Positions 20,305 through 30,518 of a DNA stretch of 57,935 nucleotides are shown here, in pieces. Numbering within the stretch: position 1 is the stretch's first letter; each line of letters starts with the position of its first letter. The position numbers were made by a program, and so were the translations under genes. The notes beneath the pieces were generated by a model. That model was not told the DNA's origin and did no database searches. It worked only from the letters and a program-made list of their open reading frames with translations. Source of the DNA: Gyrodactylus bullatarudis (lineage: Eukaryota; Platyhelminthes; Monogenea; Gyrodactylidea; Gyrodactylidae); NCBI GenBank assembly GCA_012064415.1, contig SSNU01000079.1:1-57935 (forward strand), read 5' to 3'.

Positions 20305-21270
20305 TTGAGAATTAAGGTTGAAAAAGAAGTTGAGGATTTAACTCCTATTTATTTGAAGATTCCATTCAAAGGTGATGCTGCACAGATTTTAAATAACAAG
20401 CTGTTTGAAATCACTAAGAAGGCGTTCCCTGGTCATAAACTCAGCATTCTTCCCAAAACAATCAAGTTGATTCCTGACCTGAACAAAGACCCGATTCCAT
20501 GGTAGGAAAGAAATGGGGTTATATACATATTCAAATGTTCTTGTGGCTCGAAGTATGTAGGACAGACTGTCAGACCAGTGAAAGTAATAATTAAGGAACA
20601 TCTGCGAGTAGGCAACGTCAGTTCAGCGGTCCAAGAGCACCTTTGCAGTACAAGTGACACTGCTGATGTGACCAATTTCAGCATCTTGTACCAAGCCGAT
20701 CCATGTGTCTTCCGAGCAGTTAGAGAACAAGTCTTGTGCAAAGCCGAGGCCCATTACATCAAAACGTTGAAACCAGATCTCTGCAAGCAGAAAGAATTGG
20801 CAACGCAATTAGGTATGGAAGAGAAGAAGCGATTCACACAAAGAAAGAAAATCCAAAAAATTGCTAGATTGTTTAATGATGGCCCTGTCGCTACCTCAAC
20901 TCAGAAAGCAGAAACAAGTGAAATTGATAACAATTGTGAACAAAAAGAGCAAGTAGTTGAATCTACGTCTCAATCAAATCAACTTCAGTCCTCTGTCCCA
21001 GCAACTATTACAAATGAGAGCAAAAGTGTAAACTCAGAGAAGTCAACGAAAGTTGATAATTATAATCAAATTAACTCTCAGCCAGTAATTAGCACCCTGA
21101 GCGAACCAAAAATTTCTACCAATTCTACACCTGCAATAAAGAAAAAAGGTAGAAAACGTAAAAGTTTAAATGGACATTGGACAACCCCTAATAGACAGAT
21201 ATGTGAAGAGGAAATAATGACCGTGGTGACTAACAGTGTGATCCTATCCCTCCCCTTCATCAGTGTATAA
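20305..21270 (+). pseudogene. Penelope-like element RT thumb and GIY-YIG endonuclease domain
   Basis: Continuation of the PLE protein. The first part reads DLTPIYLKIPFKGDAAQ and KKAFPGHKLSILPKT, the thumb/linker region typical of PLEs (IPFKGD). One in-frame TAG follows PIPW (20503-20505). The same frame then gives GVIYIFKCSCGSKYVGQT, the GIY-YIG nuclease signature that nicks target DNA, followed by EHLR, SAVQEHLC and AHYIKTLKPDLCKQ. From about 20815 to the stop at 21268-21270 is a low-complexity Ser/Lys/Gln-rich tail ending in a basic patch (KKKGRKRKS), possibly nuclear-targeting or DNA-binding. Only one stop interrupts 320 codons, so this is a fairly young copy. A hammerhead motif follows about 85 bp downstream. 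Confidence 0.88.
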
Positions 21271-21353
21271 TATTGATTTCAACCAATCAGAGGATGACAA
21301 AGAACATTTATCTGTTGAATTTTACTATATATATCAAGCCAGTCTGAATAGTC

Positions 21354-21400
21354 AATAGTCTGAAGAGATCCGGCGAAATATAAGCTTTATTACTAAATAT
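21354..21400 (+). ncRNA. PLE-type minimal hammerhead ribozyme
   Basis: Stem I TAGT (21356-21359) pairs with ACTA (21392-21395). Core CTGAAGAG at 21360-21367; stem II is a tiny hairpin (ATCCGG); CGAAA at 21374-21378; stem III ATA (21378-21380) pairs with TAT (21388-21390); U21391 is the cleavage nucleotide (AUU triplet). All invariant core positions are present. It sits just after a PLE reading frame, as expected for PLE-encoded hammerheads. Confidence 0.68.
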
Positions 21401-22419
21401 TCACTCGATTTCTGAATCCTCATAATGAGTATCTCATTGAATTCTGACAAACATTCTGTGTTACAATATGAATGAGGGAAATTGCCGATTTTATTTTCTT
21501 TGTATTTTTCTCGTGTATTCTTCAGGAGAGAAAGAACTTATTCTGTATGAATTTCTTGGTTCATTTGCGTAGTTTTTTGCTACAATCAAAGGCATAGAGA
21601 CAAGAAAAGGAAGCAGGCTCTGTACATTCTATCACAGGAAATCTTTTCAAGGGAACATTACAATGGATTATCTACATTTTTATTAGCGGATATAAATATT
21701 TATTATTTGCATAACTGAGATACATTACTAAACTACGTATTTAGTTCATGTGCAATAGGCCTATTCTATACTTCTTTTGGTCTAATCTCATCTCAGATCC
21801 AAGACAGGAAATATTTCGGTCAATGGGGGAGAGAGAATCAGTTTTATCTGATTGATTTACCTACTTGAAGAACGTTAGAAATTCTGACGAGTTCCATTGG
21901 GTATTACTTAAAAAACACAACTTTTGTCTAGGTAAAAGATTTCTAGGAGGTTTTTCCGAACAGGAATATAACACTGCTTTTCTTCAGAAAAATTTCGAGA
22001 CCGTGATGAAAATATGAGATTGCATAAACTCATCAAACATAGCTGTAGTATTACTTTGGCCACTGGGAGCTTGTAATTTTTACGCAATGATTTCGCTCTG
22101 TAACATTGATCTGAACTAATGAACTATGAAGATGTCACATAACGAGATTATTGTATTTTGGGGTTGTGTGTAAATCCTGAAAGAGTTTCTCAGTCAGTTA
22201 GAGCACTGCTTTTCTTCTTGAACCAATCAGAATACGATTTGTAATTCTTAGGTCAAATTCACTGAAAATTTTCAAGTTATTACGAAATGAGTCGCAAATT
22301 ATGATCAAGCTAGCATTCTTAATCATTTAGGAATTAAAATTTTCCTTTGGTTCTAAACTCATAAGGAAGGTTAGTGAAAACTAGCGTATATTTGAGTGAT
22401 AAACGTTATAATTTTGAAC
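21401..22419. other. Spacer, no gene seen
   Basis: AT-rich; one CCAATCAGA motif at 22223-22231. No protein signature or structured repeat recognised. Confidence 0.35.
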
Positions 22420-22740
22420 CAAGTAGTTCTTCAGTAAGCTGTTCGGCATAGATTGACTATAACGTTGTTCTCTTGCTACCTGACTATGTTTTCTTCTGGC
22501 TTGTATTGGTCTATCTGTAGAAAAAGAAAGTTGTAGTATTTCTTAAAGAATAAGGATTATAAAAATTATATTATCAGAGTTATTACTGATTACTATAACA
22601 ATCACTATAATTATAATTATTATAATCCTTATTCTTTAAGAAATACTACATCTTTCTCTCCCCTTTCTTTTTCTACAGATAGACCAATACAAGCCAGAAG
22701 ACAACATAGTCAGGTAGCAAGCGACCAACGTTATAGACGA
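22420..22740. mobile_element. Family B foldback MITE, long copy
   Basis: A palindromic element from CCAAGTAGTTCTTCAGTAAG through TTGACTATAACGTT, GGCTTGTATTGGTCTATC and TCTTAAAGAATAAGGATTAT, returning through ATAATCCTTATTCTTTAAGA to CAAGCGACCAACGTTATAGA. The centre is an AT-only hairpin. Related to 8478-8690 and 53190-53362. Arms near-perfect, so a transcript would fold fully. Confidence 0.8.
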
Positions 22741-23219
22741 TAAACGTTATATATTATCGTTAAAATGAATTAAAATTTGATTTCAATTCAATATCGAAAC
22801 TTAAACAAGAAGAGTACGACATAAATTTGAGTTTAATTTGTACTATTCTGAAATTCGGGTAAGTTGAAAGTAGCCGTGAACCAAGATTTATCATACCAAA
22901 TTAACTAGGGTATTTAATTAAAATGGTTATACAAGACTACTACTCTATCATCCTATATGTTGATCAAAGAAACTGTTTACTATATTCCAGATCTATAAAA
23001 TAAGGATTAATTAACAAAGTCTAGACATCGAAAGCATTGTAGAAGTTTATCAATAAATGGAATTTCTTTCCTCTAACGACTTCCCTTAAATTAAGGTAAC
23101 GATTTTTCTCATTGAGAATTTCTCAACTAATTCAACCAGTCGGAATCAGCCAGAATTGTCGTCGAATAGATAGATGAATGAGTCCAGTTGATAACTTTCA
23201 AAATCAAAAATAGCGCCAA
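22741..23219. other. Spacer, no gene seen
   Basis: AT-rich sequence without recognisable protein or repeat structure. Confidence 0.35.
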
Positions 23220-23621
23220 ATGCCCTGGCATGTTTTTAAACAATTTTATTTGATTATTTTTACTTTTTGTTTTACAATCTTATTTAAAATACAGTCGGAA
23301 CCGAAACTCAATGGCCATCCTCTTTTGAGAAACTCCGATAAAGTTATATATATTTTTTTGAACTATTCTTGGTCTATTCCTACTGAAATGTATATAATAG
23401 CATGTAAAGGTAGGAAAATTCAGTATTATGAGTGGTTGACTGTTCATGCAAATGAAAATGCATATAATTATAGAGAGATTTATTTATCGGTTTATAAGTG
23501 CCATTTACATATGAGAACTGATGAATTGCACATTAAACAATTTATTGCATACATAAAACCAAGATCTGGACCTTTTACTATACGCTTCAACTGGAAATAT
23601 CTGAAAAGAGGATCAATATGA
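23220..23621 (+). CDS. Unrecognised 133-codon reading frame, signal-peptide-like start
   Basis: I do not recognise this protein. The N terminus (MPWHVFKQFYLIIFTFCFTI) looks like a signal peptide or membrane anchor; the rest is polar with several Cys, Tyr and Trp residues and a basic end (NWKYLKRGSI). It crosses the left terminal inverted repeat of the element at 23292-24380: codons before about 25 lie outside the element and the remainder inside, so it is more likely a chance frame than a gene. Composition is nevertheless less biased than neighbouring random frames. Confidence 0.2.
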   Translation: MPWHVFKQFYLIIFTFCFTILFKIQSEPKLNGHPLLRNSDKVIYIFLNYSWSIPTEMYIIACKGRKIQYYEWLTVHANENAYNYREIYLSVYKCHLHMRTDELHIKQFIAYIKPRSGPFTIRFNWKYLKRGSI

Positions 23622-24380
23622 AATCTTTTATTTCTGAAACACCTAAGCTGAGATTTGATAGCCATAATTTTCAGAATGGTTTATTTAATATACTACGCTA
23701 AAAAACTTCAAAGCTCTTGTATAATCTCTAAAATTGTAAAAAAGGATATTCCTCCTTTTTCCTCAAGTTTGATTTGAAAAATTAAACTTGATTTGAATGA
23801 ACAACATAAACATTTTTGATTGAAAGATTTGTTTTAAAAATGAAAAAGCCTTTTTCATTGCAAACTCTTTGTGTATCAATCATTATTTTACATATTCTAC
23901 AATCATAAACATGAATGATAGACCTCAACGAGAAAGAAGAAATAATAATCGTCGTTTTCTTGCCCTGACTATTTATGAAATCAGCACTTTTTTATCTTTC
24001 CAACTAGACCATTCGAAGCTCGAATAAACGTATACTTGATTCACACCCCCTTCACTATGTGATCCAAAACCCTGATTTTGATCGGTCGCTTACAAGTAGA
24101 CCTACATAAAACAGGTTTTTCTAGAGTGCCTTTGAAGGGAAACTTTAATGTTCCTATGAAAAAGGAACTTCTCTTTGTACACTAAGATGCTTTTGAACTC
24201 TCTAAAACCTCTCTGAACCTCGCAATAAAGCTTTAAAATCTCAATTTTTCGTACTTCTAAATTTTACCCTTAAAAACGCGAAAACTGGATGCACCGATGA
24301 TTTCCTTGTGAAATATTTCGCGATATATTACGCTCTATTTTCTTCGGACTGGGGTGGCTATCGAGTTTCGGTTCCGACTG
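23292..24380. mobile_element. Tc1/mariner-type non-autonomous element with TA target duplication
   Basis: Terminal inverted repeats CAGTCGGAACCGAAACTC are identical over 18 bp at 23292-23309 and, inverted, at 24363-24380, with weaker matching for about ten more bp (GGCCATCC versus AGCCACCC). TA dinucleotides flank both ends. Length 1,089 bp; no DDE transposase signature is seen, so it would move in trans. Confidence 0.75.
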
Positions 24381-25119
24381 TATTTACTAATTTTGCTCAG
24401 TTCACTACAGATCTTTTTATTAATACTAGGCCTTGTGTAACATAATAAAAGAACAAACGATTTTCGAGTGTATATTAACTAAGCAAATCTGTTTCAAATA
24501 TCAAATCAGTATCCTAATGATATTACTAAAGACCTTTAGCAATAAAGTTTTCTCGTTTATAGTAAAAATCTTCAAATTAATAAGAACCTCGCACTGGTTG
24601 TATCAATTCTATGATTATGATGCATGATCAAATCTGTTTGTATTTTGCCATGCATTATGGATAGTGCTGCATTAATTAATTAACAAAGTCTCAAAGATGA
24701 AATAACATTTTTTCTTGTCTACATTGTGTTCATCGAATCGATACAGTAGAGTGAATAAGAAGTATTCAGACATCCTGTTCAAGTGAACTTGGTTTAATGC
24801 CAACAAGACTGCATTTGTTCTGAAGGAAAAGAATGACTTAGGTATTCATGCCTTTCATTAAAATGAAAAATAATTTAACTTGAGTTCAGAATAATTTTCC
24901 GAATTCTTTTGCACCCATCTTATTTCATTGAATAAATTCTCTTGGACCAATCAGAGTACTGGATTTTCTTCATTTTCATTGGTCTGTCTTTTTTTGTATG
25001 AACGAGTTTAATGTGTTCAGACCACACATTTTCAATTAAAATAGATAAAAAGATGAGAATTTACTATTATTCAAAAACAAAGATGACTGTTTACGTTAAA
25101 ATTTTGTATATCATTTCTT
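24381..25119. other. Spacer, no gene seen
   Basis: AT-rich. A family A-like end (AGATGAGAATTTACTATTAT) occurs at about 25051-25070 and a CCAATCAGA motif at 24947-24955. Confidence 0.35.
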
Positions 25120-25420
25120 CTACCATATTCTTGAAACTCTCTTAGCTATTGAATGCAGATGTAAGATTTCTTCTTGTCTCTCTTGACTTTCTGAAATATA
25201 AACTTGTGGGAGAGTAGACAAAAGTACATGAACTAATTTGTTTGATAATTTTTCTCTTTCTTCAGTCATATTAGCAGATGTAAAATAGATATTCATTTCA
25301 CTATTACGCAACCCAGTAACCAAACATTTAACTAGTACGTGTAAACAATGTTTACTAAACATGGAGTCTAAATCAAAATCATTTTCTCTACATTCAATAG
25401 GAGTTGGTAAAAGATCATTT
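25120..25420 (-). CDS. Candidate terminal exon of an unidentified gene
   Basis: An open frame of about 100 codons on the minus strand, ending in a stop at 25120-25122. It is Leu/Lys/Glu-rich and looks helical (CLHVLVKCLVTGLRNSEMN, then EEREKLSNKLVHVLLSTLPQ and ESQERQEEILHLHSIAKRVS), with a composition unlike the surrounding chance frames. A possible acceptor TGAATGTAG lies just upstream, near 25393. I do not recognise the family and no partner exon is identified, so it may be a lone exon or chance. Confidence 0.3.
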
Positions 25421-26274
25421 CAATGGATAATATACTCTATTTTGCAATGCAAACAAATCAGTCTAAGCCATAGTTAACTGATTACACAGATTAATATTGC
25501 AAAACGTTTAAAGCTTATCTAATTACAAAAATTGAATTATCTTACGTAGACAGTTTAATCCCAATATAGTATAATAATTTGGCTTGATAATAACTGACTG
25601 TTGAAACATGGTTTAACCCAATAAGGTCTGGTTTTTGAGAATTTTTGATTGATCCAGCAAATAGTTTAGGCCTGAGCCTATTATTTTAACTTTATTCACT
25701 CCATAATTTGATGTCTGATTGGTAGACCCTAAGAAAATAATACCTTAAAGTTATTTTTTAAGATCTAAAAAATTTGAAACAGTTTATTTTAATACTTTTA
25801 ATACTATATCGCAAATTAACCAAAAAATTTTGTATAAAATACTTAAAAGTAAATCGAATTAAAATATAAAAATTAACTAATGTTGAAATTGAACTAAAAT
25901 ATCGCGATAATTTCATAATTAATAACTTCAAGGTTATATTTGAGCTTAGCAAATAGTTAAACATTGGAACTCATCTCTTTACCTCAAATGAAAATGTAGA
26001 TTGAGATCATTGATGAGAATGTAATAAAATGCTATGATCTATACCTTGTACAGACGAAAATGAGAGATTTCTTCAATCAAAAAGAAAAAATTTTCGTATC
26101 AAAGTGAGAGTATACAATTATGAGAAAATCCAATTCAAAAAATATTTTTTTCATTCAAAATGAGAGATTTTATTCAAGTAAATCTTGCTTATTCATTACT
26201 AAGGGAAAATATTTTTGCCTCGTGCATTCAGCAATTTAGTATGGTGATATTTCAATGTCACACTTGGTTTATTT
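25421..26274. other. Spacer, no gene seen
   Basis: AT-rich; the minus-strand frame at 25758-25964 is low-complexity and unrecognised. CCAAT-type motif at 25714-25722. Confidence 0.35.
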
Positions 26275-26463
26275 TCCACGAAGTTTACAATGCTTTGAAC
26301 TTTTTCTTCCTCCTCTTGGAAGATTATAATCACGACCACTCTTAATCCATCGATAAGCTGTTTAATAAGGAATATTGCATAATTTTACCAATTCCTGCCA
26401 ATTACCATCATTTTCATAAAGATCTAAAATTCTTTTCCTTATATTTTCGTCGTGCTTGGGCAT
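26275..26463 (-). pseudogene. Transposase N-terminal helix-turn-helix remnant (IS630/Tc1-like)
   Basis: On the minus strand from the ATG at 26463 the frame reads MPKHDENIRKRILDLYEN, DGNWQELVKLCNIPY, a stop, then TAYRWIKSGRDYNLPRGGRK and SSKHCKLRGK. The pattern 'nucleus of Trp, then PxxTAYRWIxSG, then RGGRK' is the N-terminal DNA-binding domain of IS630/Tc1-type transposases. Only this domain is present; the DDE part is missing. One internal stop and a terminal stop mark it as a pseudogene. A C-terminal DDE fragment of a compatible type lies at 37.96-38.22 kb. Confidence 0.6.
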
Positions 26464-27614
26464 TTCGTAATGAATAAACAGTACTGGATACGTACAACAA
26501 GAATTACTCAATGAAGAGAGTACCCCCTGATTTTTAACCAATTGAATTTCATTCTATACATGACCTTAAAAACACGGGTGGTGGCGTGGTCAGGAGATTT
26601 TTTTCAGACAATGCATTTCTGGTGCGAAATTTAATGCTGATTCCGAATCTTGCCTTTAAATTCAATTTCAACGTCTAGAAGCTGAGTTATAGACTCATAT
26701 GCAAATATGCACAATTTTCTAGCTATTGAGTTGTAAAATGTCATTTTCATCGGATATCATTGATAACATAGCAACAAAATTAGCATCATTAAAAAGAAGA
26801 ATAGATGAGGAATCGAATGGTAACCGTTTTATAGGTATTATTCAACTAACTGTCCCCGTAAAAGAGCGCAGAAGTCAAATATATGCGAAATTTTTTATAT
26901 TCAATATGTGTTGATTTAACAAATGAATCTGATTTACTCAAAAACTGAGAAAGGTATTTTAGTATTTTTCTCTACAAAATTCTATTTAACCATTTTTTAT
27001 AATTACCTCAAATTTCGGTAGTTATTAGCTAATTTCATTTGCTAAATTTTAAATTTTAGCTATATTTAATTCTTGATTTATTCTGATTGGTTCATTTAAA
27101 AACATAAATTAACCAATGAAATCAGTTTGTTCAAGTTTTCTTCACAAATACAACAGATCATGATAAAATCGATAGTCTTATGAATGAATTTAGGTTGTAT
27201 ATTTTATTAAAAAATTTAAGAAACAACAGTTTATAAGAGTTTTTTGAAAAATAATAATTATAATTATAGTTTATTATTGAGGGTTTCAATTTTGTTTCAA
27301 ACATTCTCTATGTTACAGTAAAAATATTTCTATCACCAATCAGAATGCAGCAAGTGATTTCTATACATTTAGTTAATTAATTACATCTTCATGTCTAATT
27401 ATAAAAGTCAATGACGAATTCTATCAAAAGTCGTTCCAGTGTCTTGATGTGAAAAACTATTTTTCATAGGAAAAATGGAGCGTGCGATTTCTCATACACC
27501 AAAACTGGGGCACAACTGTAATAAGGTTTTGGATTTGAATTTTTTTATTTGTCCCCTGGGTTCTTTGGGAATTTCTGAACAAAAAAAGGTTATGATATTG
27601 ATTCAAGATAGTTT
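26464..27614. other. Spacer, no complete gene seen
   Basis: The 62-codon frame at 26726-26914 (SDIIDNIATKLASLKRRIDE) looks more protein-like than its surroundings and is followed by a possible donor (CCCCGTAAAAG), but I cannot identify it. Copies of CCAATCAGA at 27082 and 27336; the stretch at about 27335-27372 recurs at 37105-37142. Confidence 0.3.
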
Positions 27615-28306
27615 GTTTTCAGGATATACAAAGTTGGGAATCTATGATTTTTAGGAAGACCTTGAATTATTCATCGAAAATTCAAATATTTAAAAGATTC
27701 TTTTGAATCCTACGATTTGAAGAAAAAAATTCTGAAAAGAAATTATTTTCACGAAAAATATGGTCATGTTTCAAATTTCGATTAGGCGCCAAAATCCCAT
27801 TTTTTCGAGCTTTGAACTTAACATTTTTATTGATTTGAAAGTGGGAGTGTGACCAAAAGATATCAGAATTAAAAAAGAAAGCCGAATATCTCTGTTAAAT
27901 TTTCGAAAGATTCACCATTTTCGAAGGATTTTGATGTATCGAAATTTATTGTTTTTCGAGTAGTGAAAAAGACCAAAAAATTTAAATTCAGCTCTCAAAC
28001 GATAATAACAGATTTAGCAATTTGATCTCTTGTCTAATTCTGATCCTAAAAAACATCCTTTGACCTACTCCCACTTTCAAATCAATAAAAATTCCCAGTT
28101 CAAAGTTCGAAAAAATGTGATTCTGGTGCCTAATTCGAAATTTGAAACATATATATTTTTCATGAAAATAATTTCTTTTCAGAATTTTTTCTTCCAAAAG
28201 TAAGAGTAGGAATCCAAAAAATCTTTTAAATATTTGAATTTTCGATGAAAAATTCGAGGTTAACGAAAAAATCATAGATTCCCAACTTCATATCAATTAG
28301 CTCTAT
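27615..28306. mobile_element. Family A foldback element
   Basis: The left end (CAAAGTTGGGAATCTATGAT) and right end (ATAGATTCCCAACTTCATAT, CAATTAGCTC) are inverted; the halves also share TGGCGCC/GGTGCC and GATTTGAAAGTGGGAGT stretches in inverted order. About 690 bp, no coding capacity. Confidence 0.8.
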
Positions 28307-28858
28307 ATTCCTGTCGAATTGTTCTAATATCTATGGAATAGGTGATTTTCCAAGTCCTTCGACAACGTTGAGTCCTCATGTATTAGAATAATCAAGAAAT
28401 TCGATTAGTGTACTTTGTCAAGAGGGGAAAGGAATATTTTTCAAAAGTACAAAATTTATTCATTTTCAAATCTTTCGAATTCAATTAGTAGTAATGATAA
28501 TGGTGAATAGGTGGGGCAGAGTGGAACTGGTACCAAACCCTTCTGTCTATTTCATTCAAAAGTAAGCTTCTTGATTACGTATTCTTATGTATTTGAATAC
28601 ACTATACTACCAGTAAGTACTAAGTAAGTTTGTATTTGGTCACCAGAAGAGTGTACAAGCATACTAGATTTACTTATGCAGATATAAATGATTGATTGAA
28701 AACATTTCTGTGTAAGCTTAATTTATTATTCAACAATTATAATTAATTAGATCCAAATTTCCAATTCTAAAGGATGCTCGTACCTTAAAATAATGGTTTT
28801 GAAATTTTTTGAAATCAATTTGATGATTATTATAATATCTAATTAACGAAAATACGAA
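28307..28858. other. Spacer, no gene seen
   Basis: AT-rich, nothing recognised. Confidence 0.35.
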
Positions 28859-29165
28859 TTAACCCCTTAAGCCGCAACGGGTCATATATGGAACAGGTTA
28901 CTTTCTCAAGCTATAGTTATGTTTTAAAGAGACTAAAAATAGTTTATCGACCACTTTTTCGAAAGAAGAACTAATATTCTTTCGAATAAACTATGACTTA
29001 TCAAGCTACAATAGTTTATTGAGAAGTTATGACCATTAGACTTGGATGAAATTTCGTAAAACTAATGAAACCGCCTGTAATTTTGTTTAAATAATCTTTG
29101 AGCTATTTCTAAATCATTCCACCATGTTTGGCCGAGTCAACTCTTTAAATGATTCTTGTATCATA

Positions 29166-29908
29166 TTAGGTTGTGTGAAAAGTTCTCGGAAAAATTTTCA
29201 ACTTTTGATTTTGAATCTGTTCTTGAAGCAATAAATATAAACTATACACGAAAAGATTCAGCAAAATCTGTAGAATTTGTTTATATCAGTTAATCTTTTT
29301 AGTTTTCAAATAAACGTGATAGAAAAATAAATTTTACTGACACACAAATTCGGGCCATAATTTACTTTAACTATAGCATTGGTCATACTGCATCAGAGGC
29401 CTTCAAATTGATGGAAAGAGGTCTTGGTAGAGTAGTTTCAATGTCTACAGTCCAAAAATGGTATGGTTTGTTCAAGAATGGGAAAACAAATTTTGATGAT
29501 GAACCAAGGCAAGGTCGTCCTTCAACAATTCCCAGGCAAGAAATTGTTGAGAAAGTCGAAGAAAATCCCAGTCATTTAGGACAATGCAAGAAAAGTTGAG
29601 AGAGTTGTACCCTCGATTCGGAAGGATCACTTTTTTGCAGGATAATGCCAGACCTCATGTTTCGCAACAGGCAAAAAGATTTTTTGAGGAGTCTGATGTT
29701 GATGTACTGGAGCATCCACCTTATAGTCCAGATCTTTCTCCTACGGATTATCATCTCTTTCGCTCTTTACAACATCATCTTAAATGTGTAGAAAAACACG
29801 GTAATTATTTTGATGTATAGTTTATATATATTTCATCATACATTTTCAATAAAAAATTTAATTAATCATACATGGCTAATTTTTCCGAGAACTTTTCACA
29901 CAACCTAA
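29166..29908 (+). mobile_element. Internally deleted mariner element
   Basis: Terminal inverted repeats TTAGGTTGTGTGAAAAGTTC continuing TCGGAAAAAT, about 28-30 bp and nearly identical at both ends, flanked by TA. Total 743 bp against about 1.3 kb for an intact mariner, so roughly half the transposase gene is missing. End similarity implies a relatively recent copy. Confidence 0.9.
29330..29820 (+). pseudogene. Mariner transposase, central deletion
   Basis: The N-terminal part, reading FTDTQIRAIIYFNYSIGHTA, VQKWYGLFKNGKTNFDDEPR and GRPSTI, is the mariner helix-turn-helix region. After ENPSHLG (about 29580) the reading jumps, out of frame, to LRELYPRFGRITFLQDNARP (second catalytic Asp), HVSQQAKRFF, then EHPPYSPDLSPTDYHLFRSL with the third Asp. 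The first catalytic Asp and the linker are deleted. It cannot encode an active enzyme. Confidence 0.9.
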
Positions 29909-30518
29909 TATAAACAAAATTTCGGAAATTTTCAAATTTTGAACGTTCTTAATATTCTCTTGATTTATATTTTCATTAAAAATTTCTTAAACTTTTACAT
30001 TCAAAATCCAAGATATGAAAAACTATTTAAATAAAGTTAATAAAATTGAATATAATTAACAAAAATTAAAATAAAAAACGTTCAAAATTTCAAAATTTCC
30101 GAAATTTTGTTTATATGATACAAGAATCATTTAAAGAGTTGGTGAACATGGTGGAATGATTTAGAAATAGCTCAAAGATTATTTAAACAAAATTATAGGC
30201 TGTTTCATCATTTTTACGAAATTTCATCAAAGTCTAATGACCATTTTAAAATTTTCTTAAAAATATAAAGAACGGCTTTTTTGAAAAACCACACACAGTG
30301 GTCGAAGAGAAACCATACCCAGAGAATTCAAATATGTTATTACCTTTATGTCATCTCTTGAAATAAAAAAGTTAGCCATTTTCAAAGTCTAAAAATGATC
30401 ATATTTTGGGACAATATCTAAACTAAAGGTTGGTTTTTGAAAAAAATTGCATATTCCCTACTAAATTTTCAATCTCAGTGATGTACCTTGAAAAAAATTT
30501 CTTTAGGTCAAACGTTAA

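Larger units (their letters stand above)
28859..30518. mobile_element. TTAA-type MITE carrying a nested mariner
   Basis: Flanked by TTAA at 28859-28862 and 30515-30518. The left end reads CCCCTTAAGCCGCAACGGGT. The outer segments match the solo MITE at 631-1134 in inverted orientation. Inside, segments at about 29085-29165 and 30115-30200 are inverted copies of each other (AATGATTCTTGTATCAT), and a smaller palindrome spans 29910-30115 around TTTCGGAAATTTTC. The mariner at 29166-29908 interrupts the left half, so the MITE is the older insertion. Confidence 0.65.
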
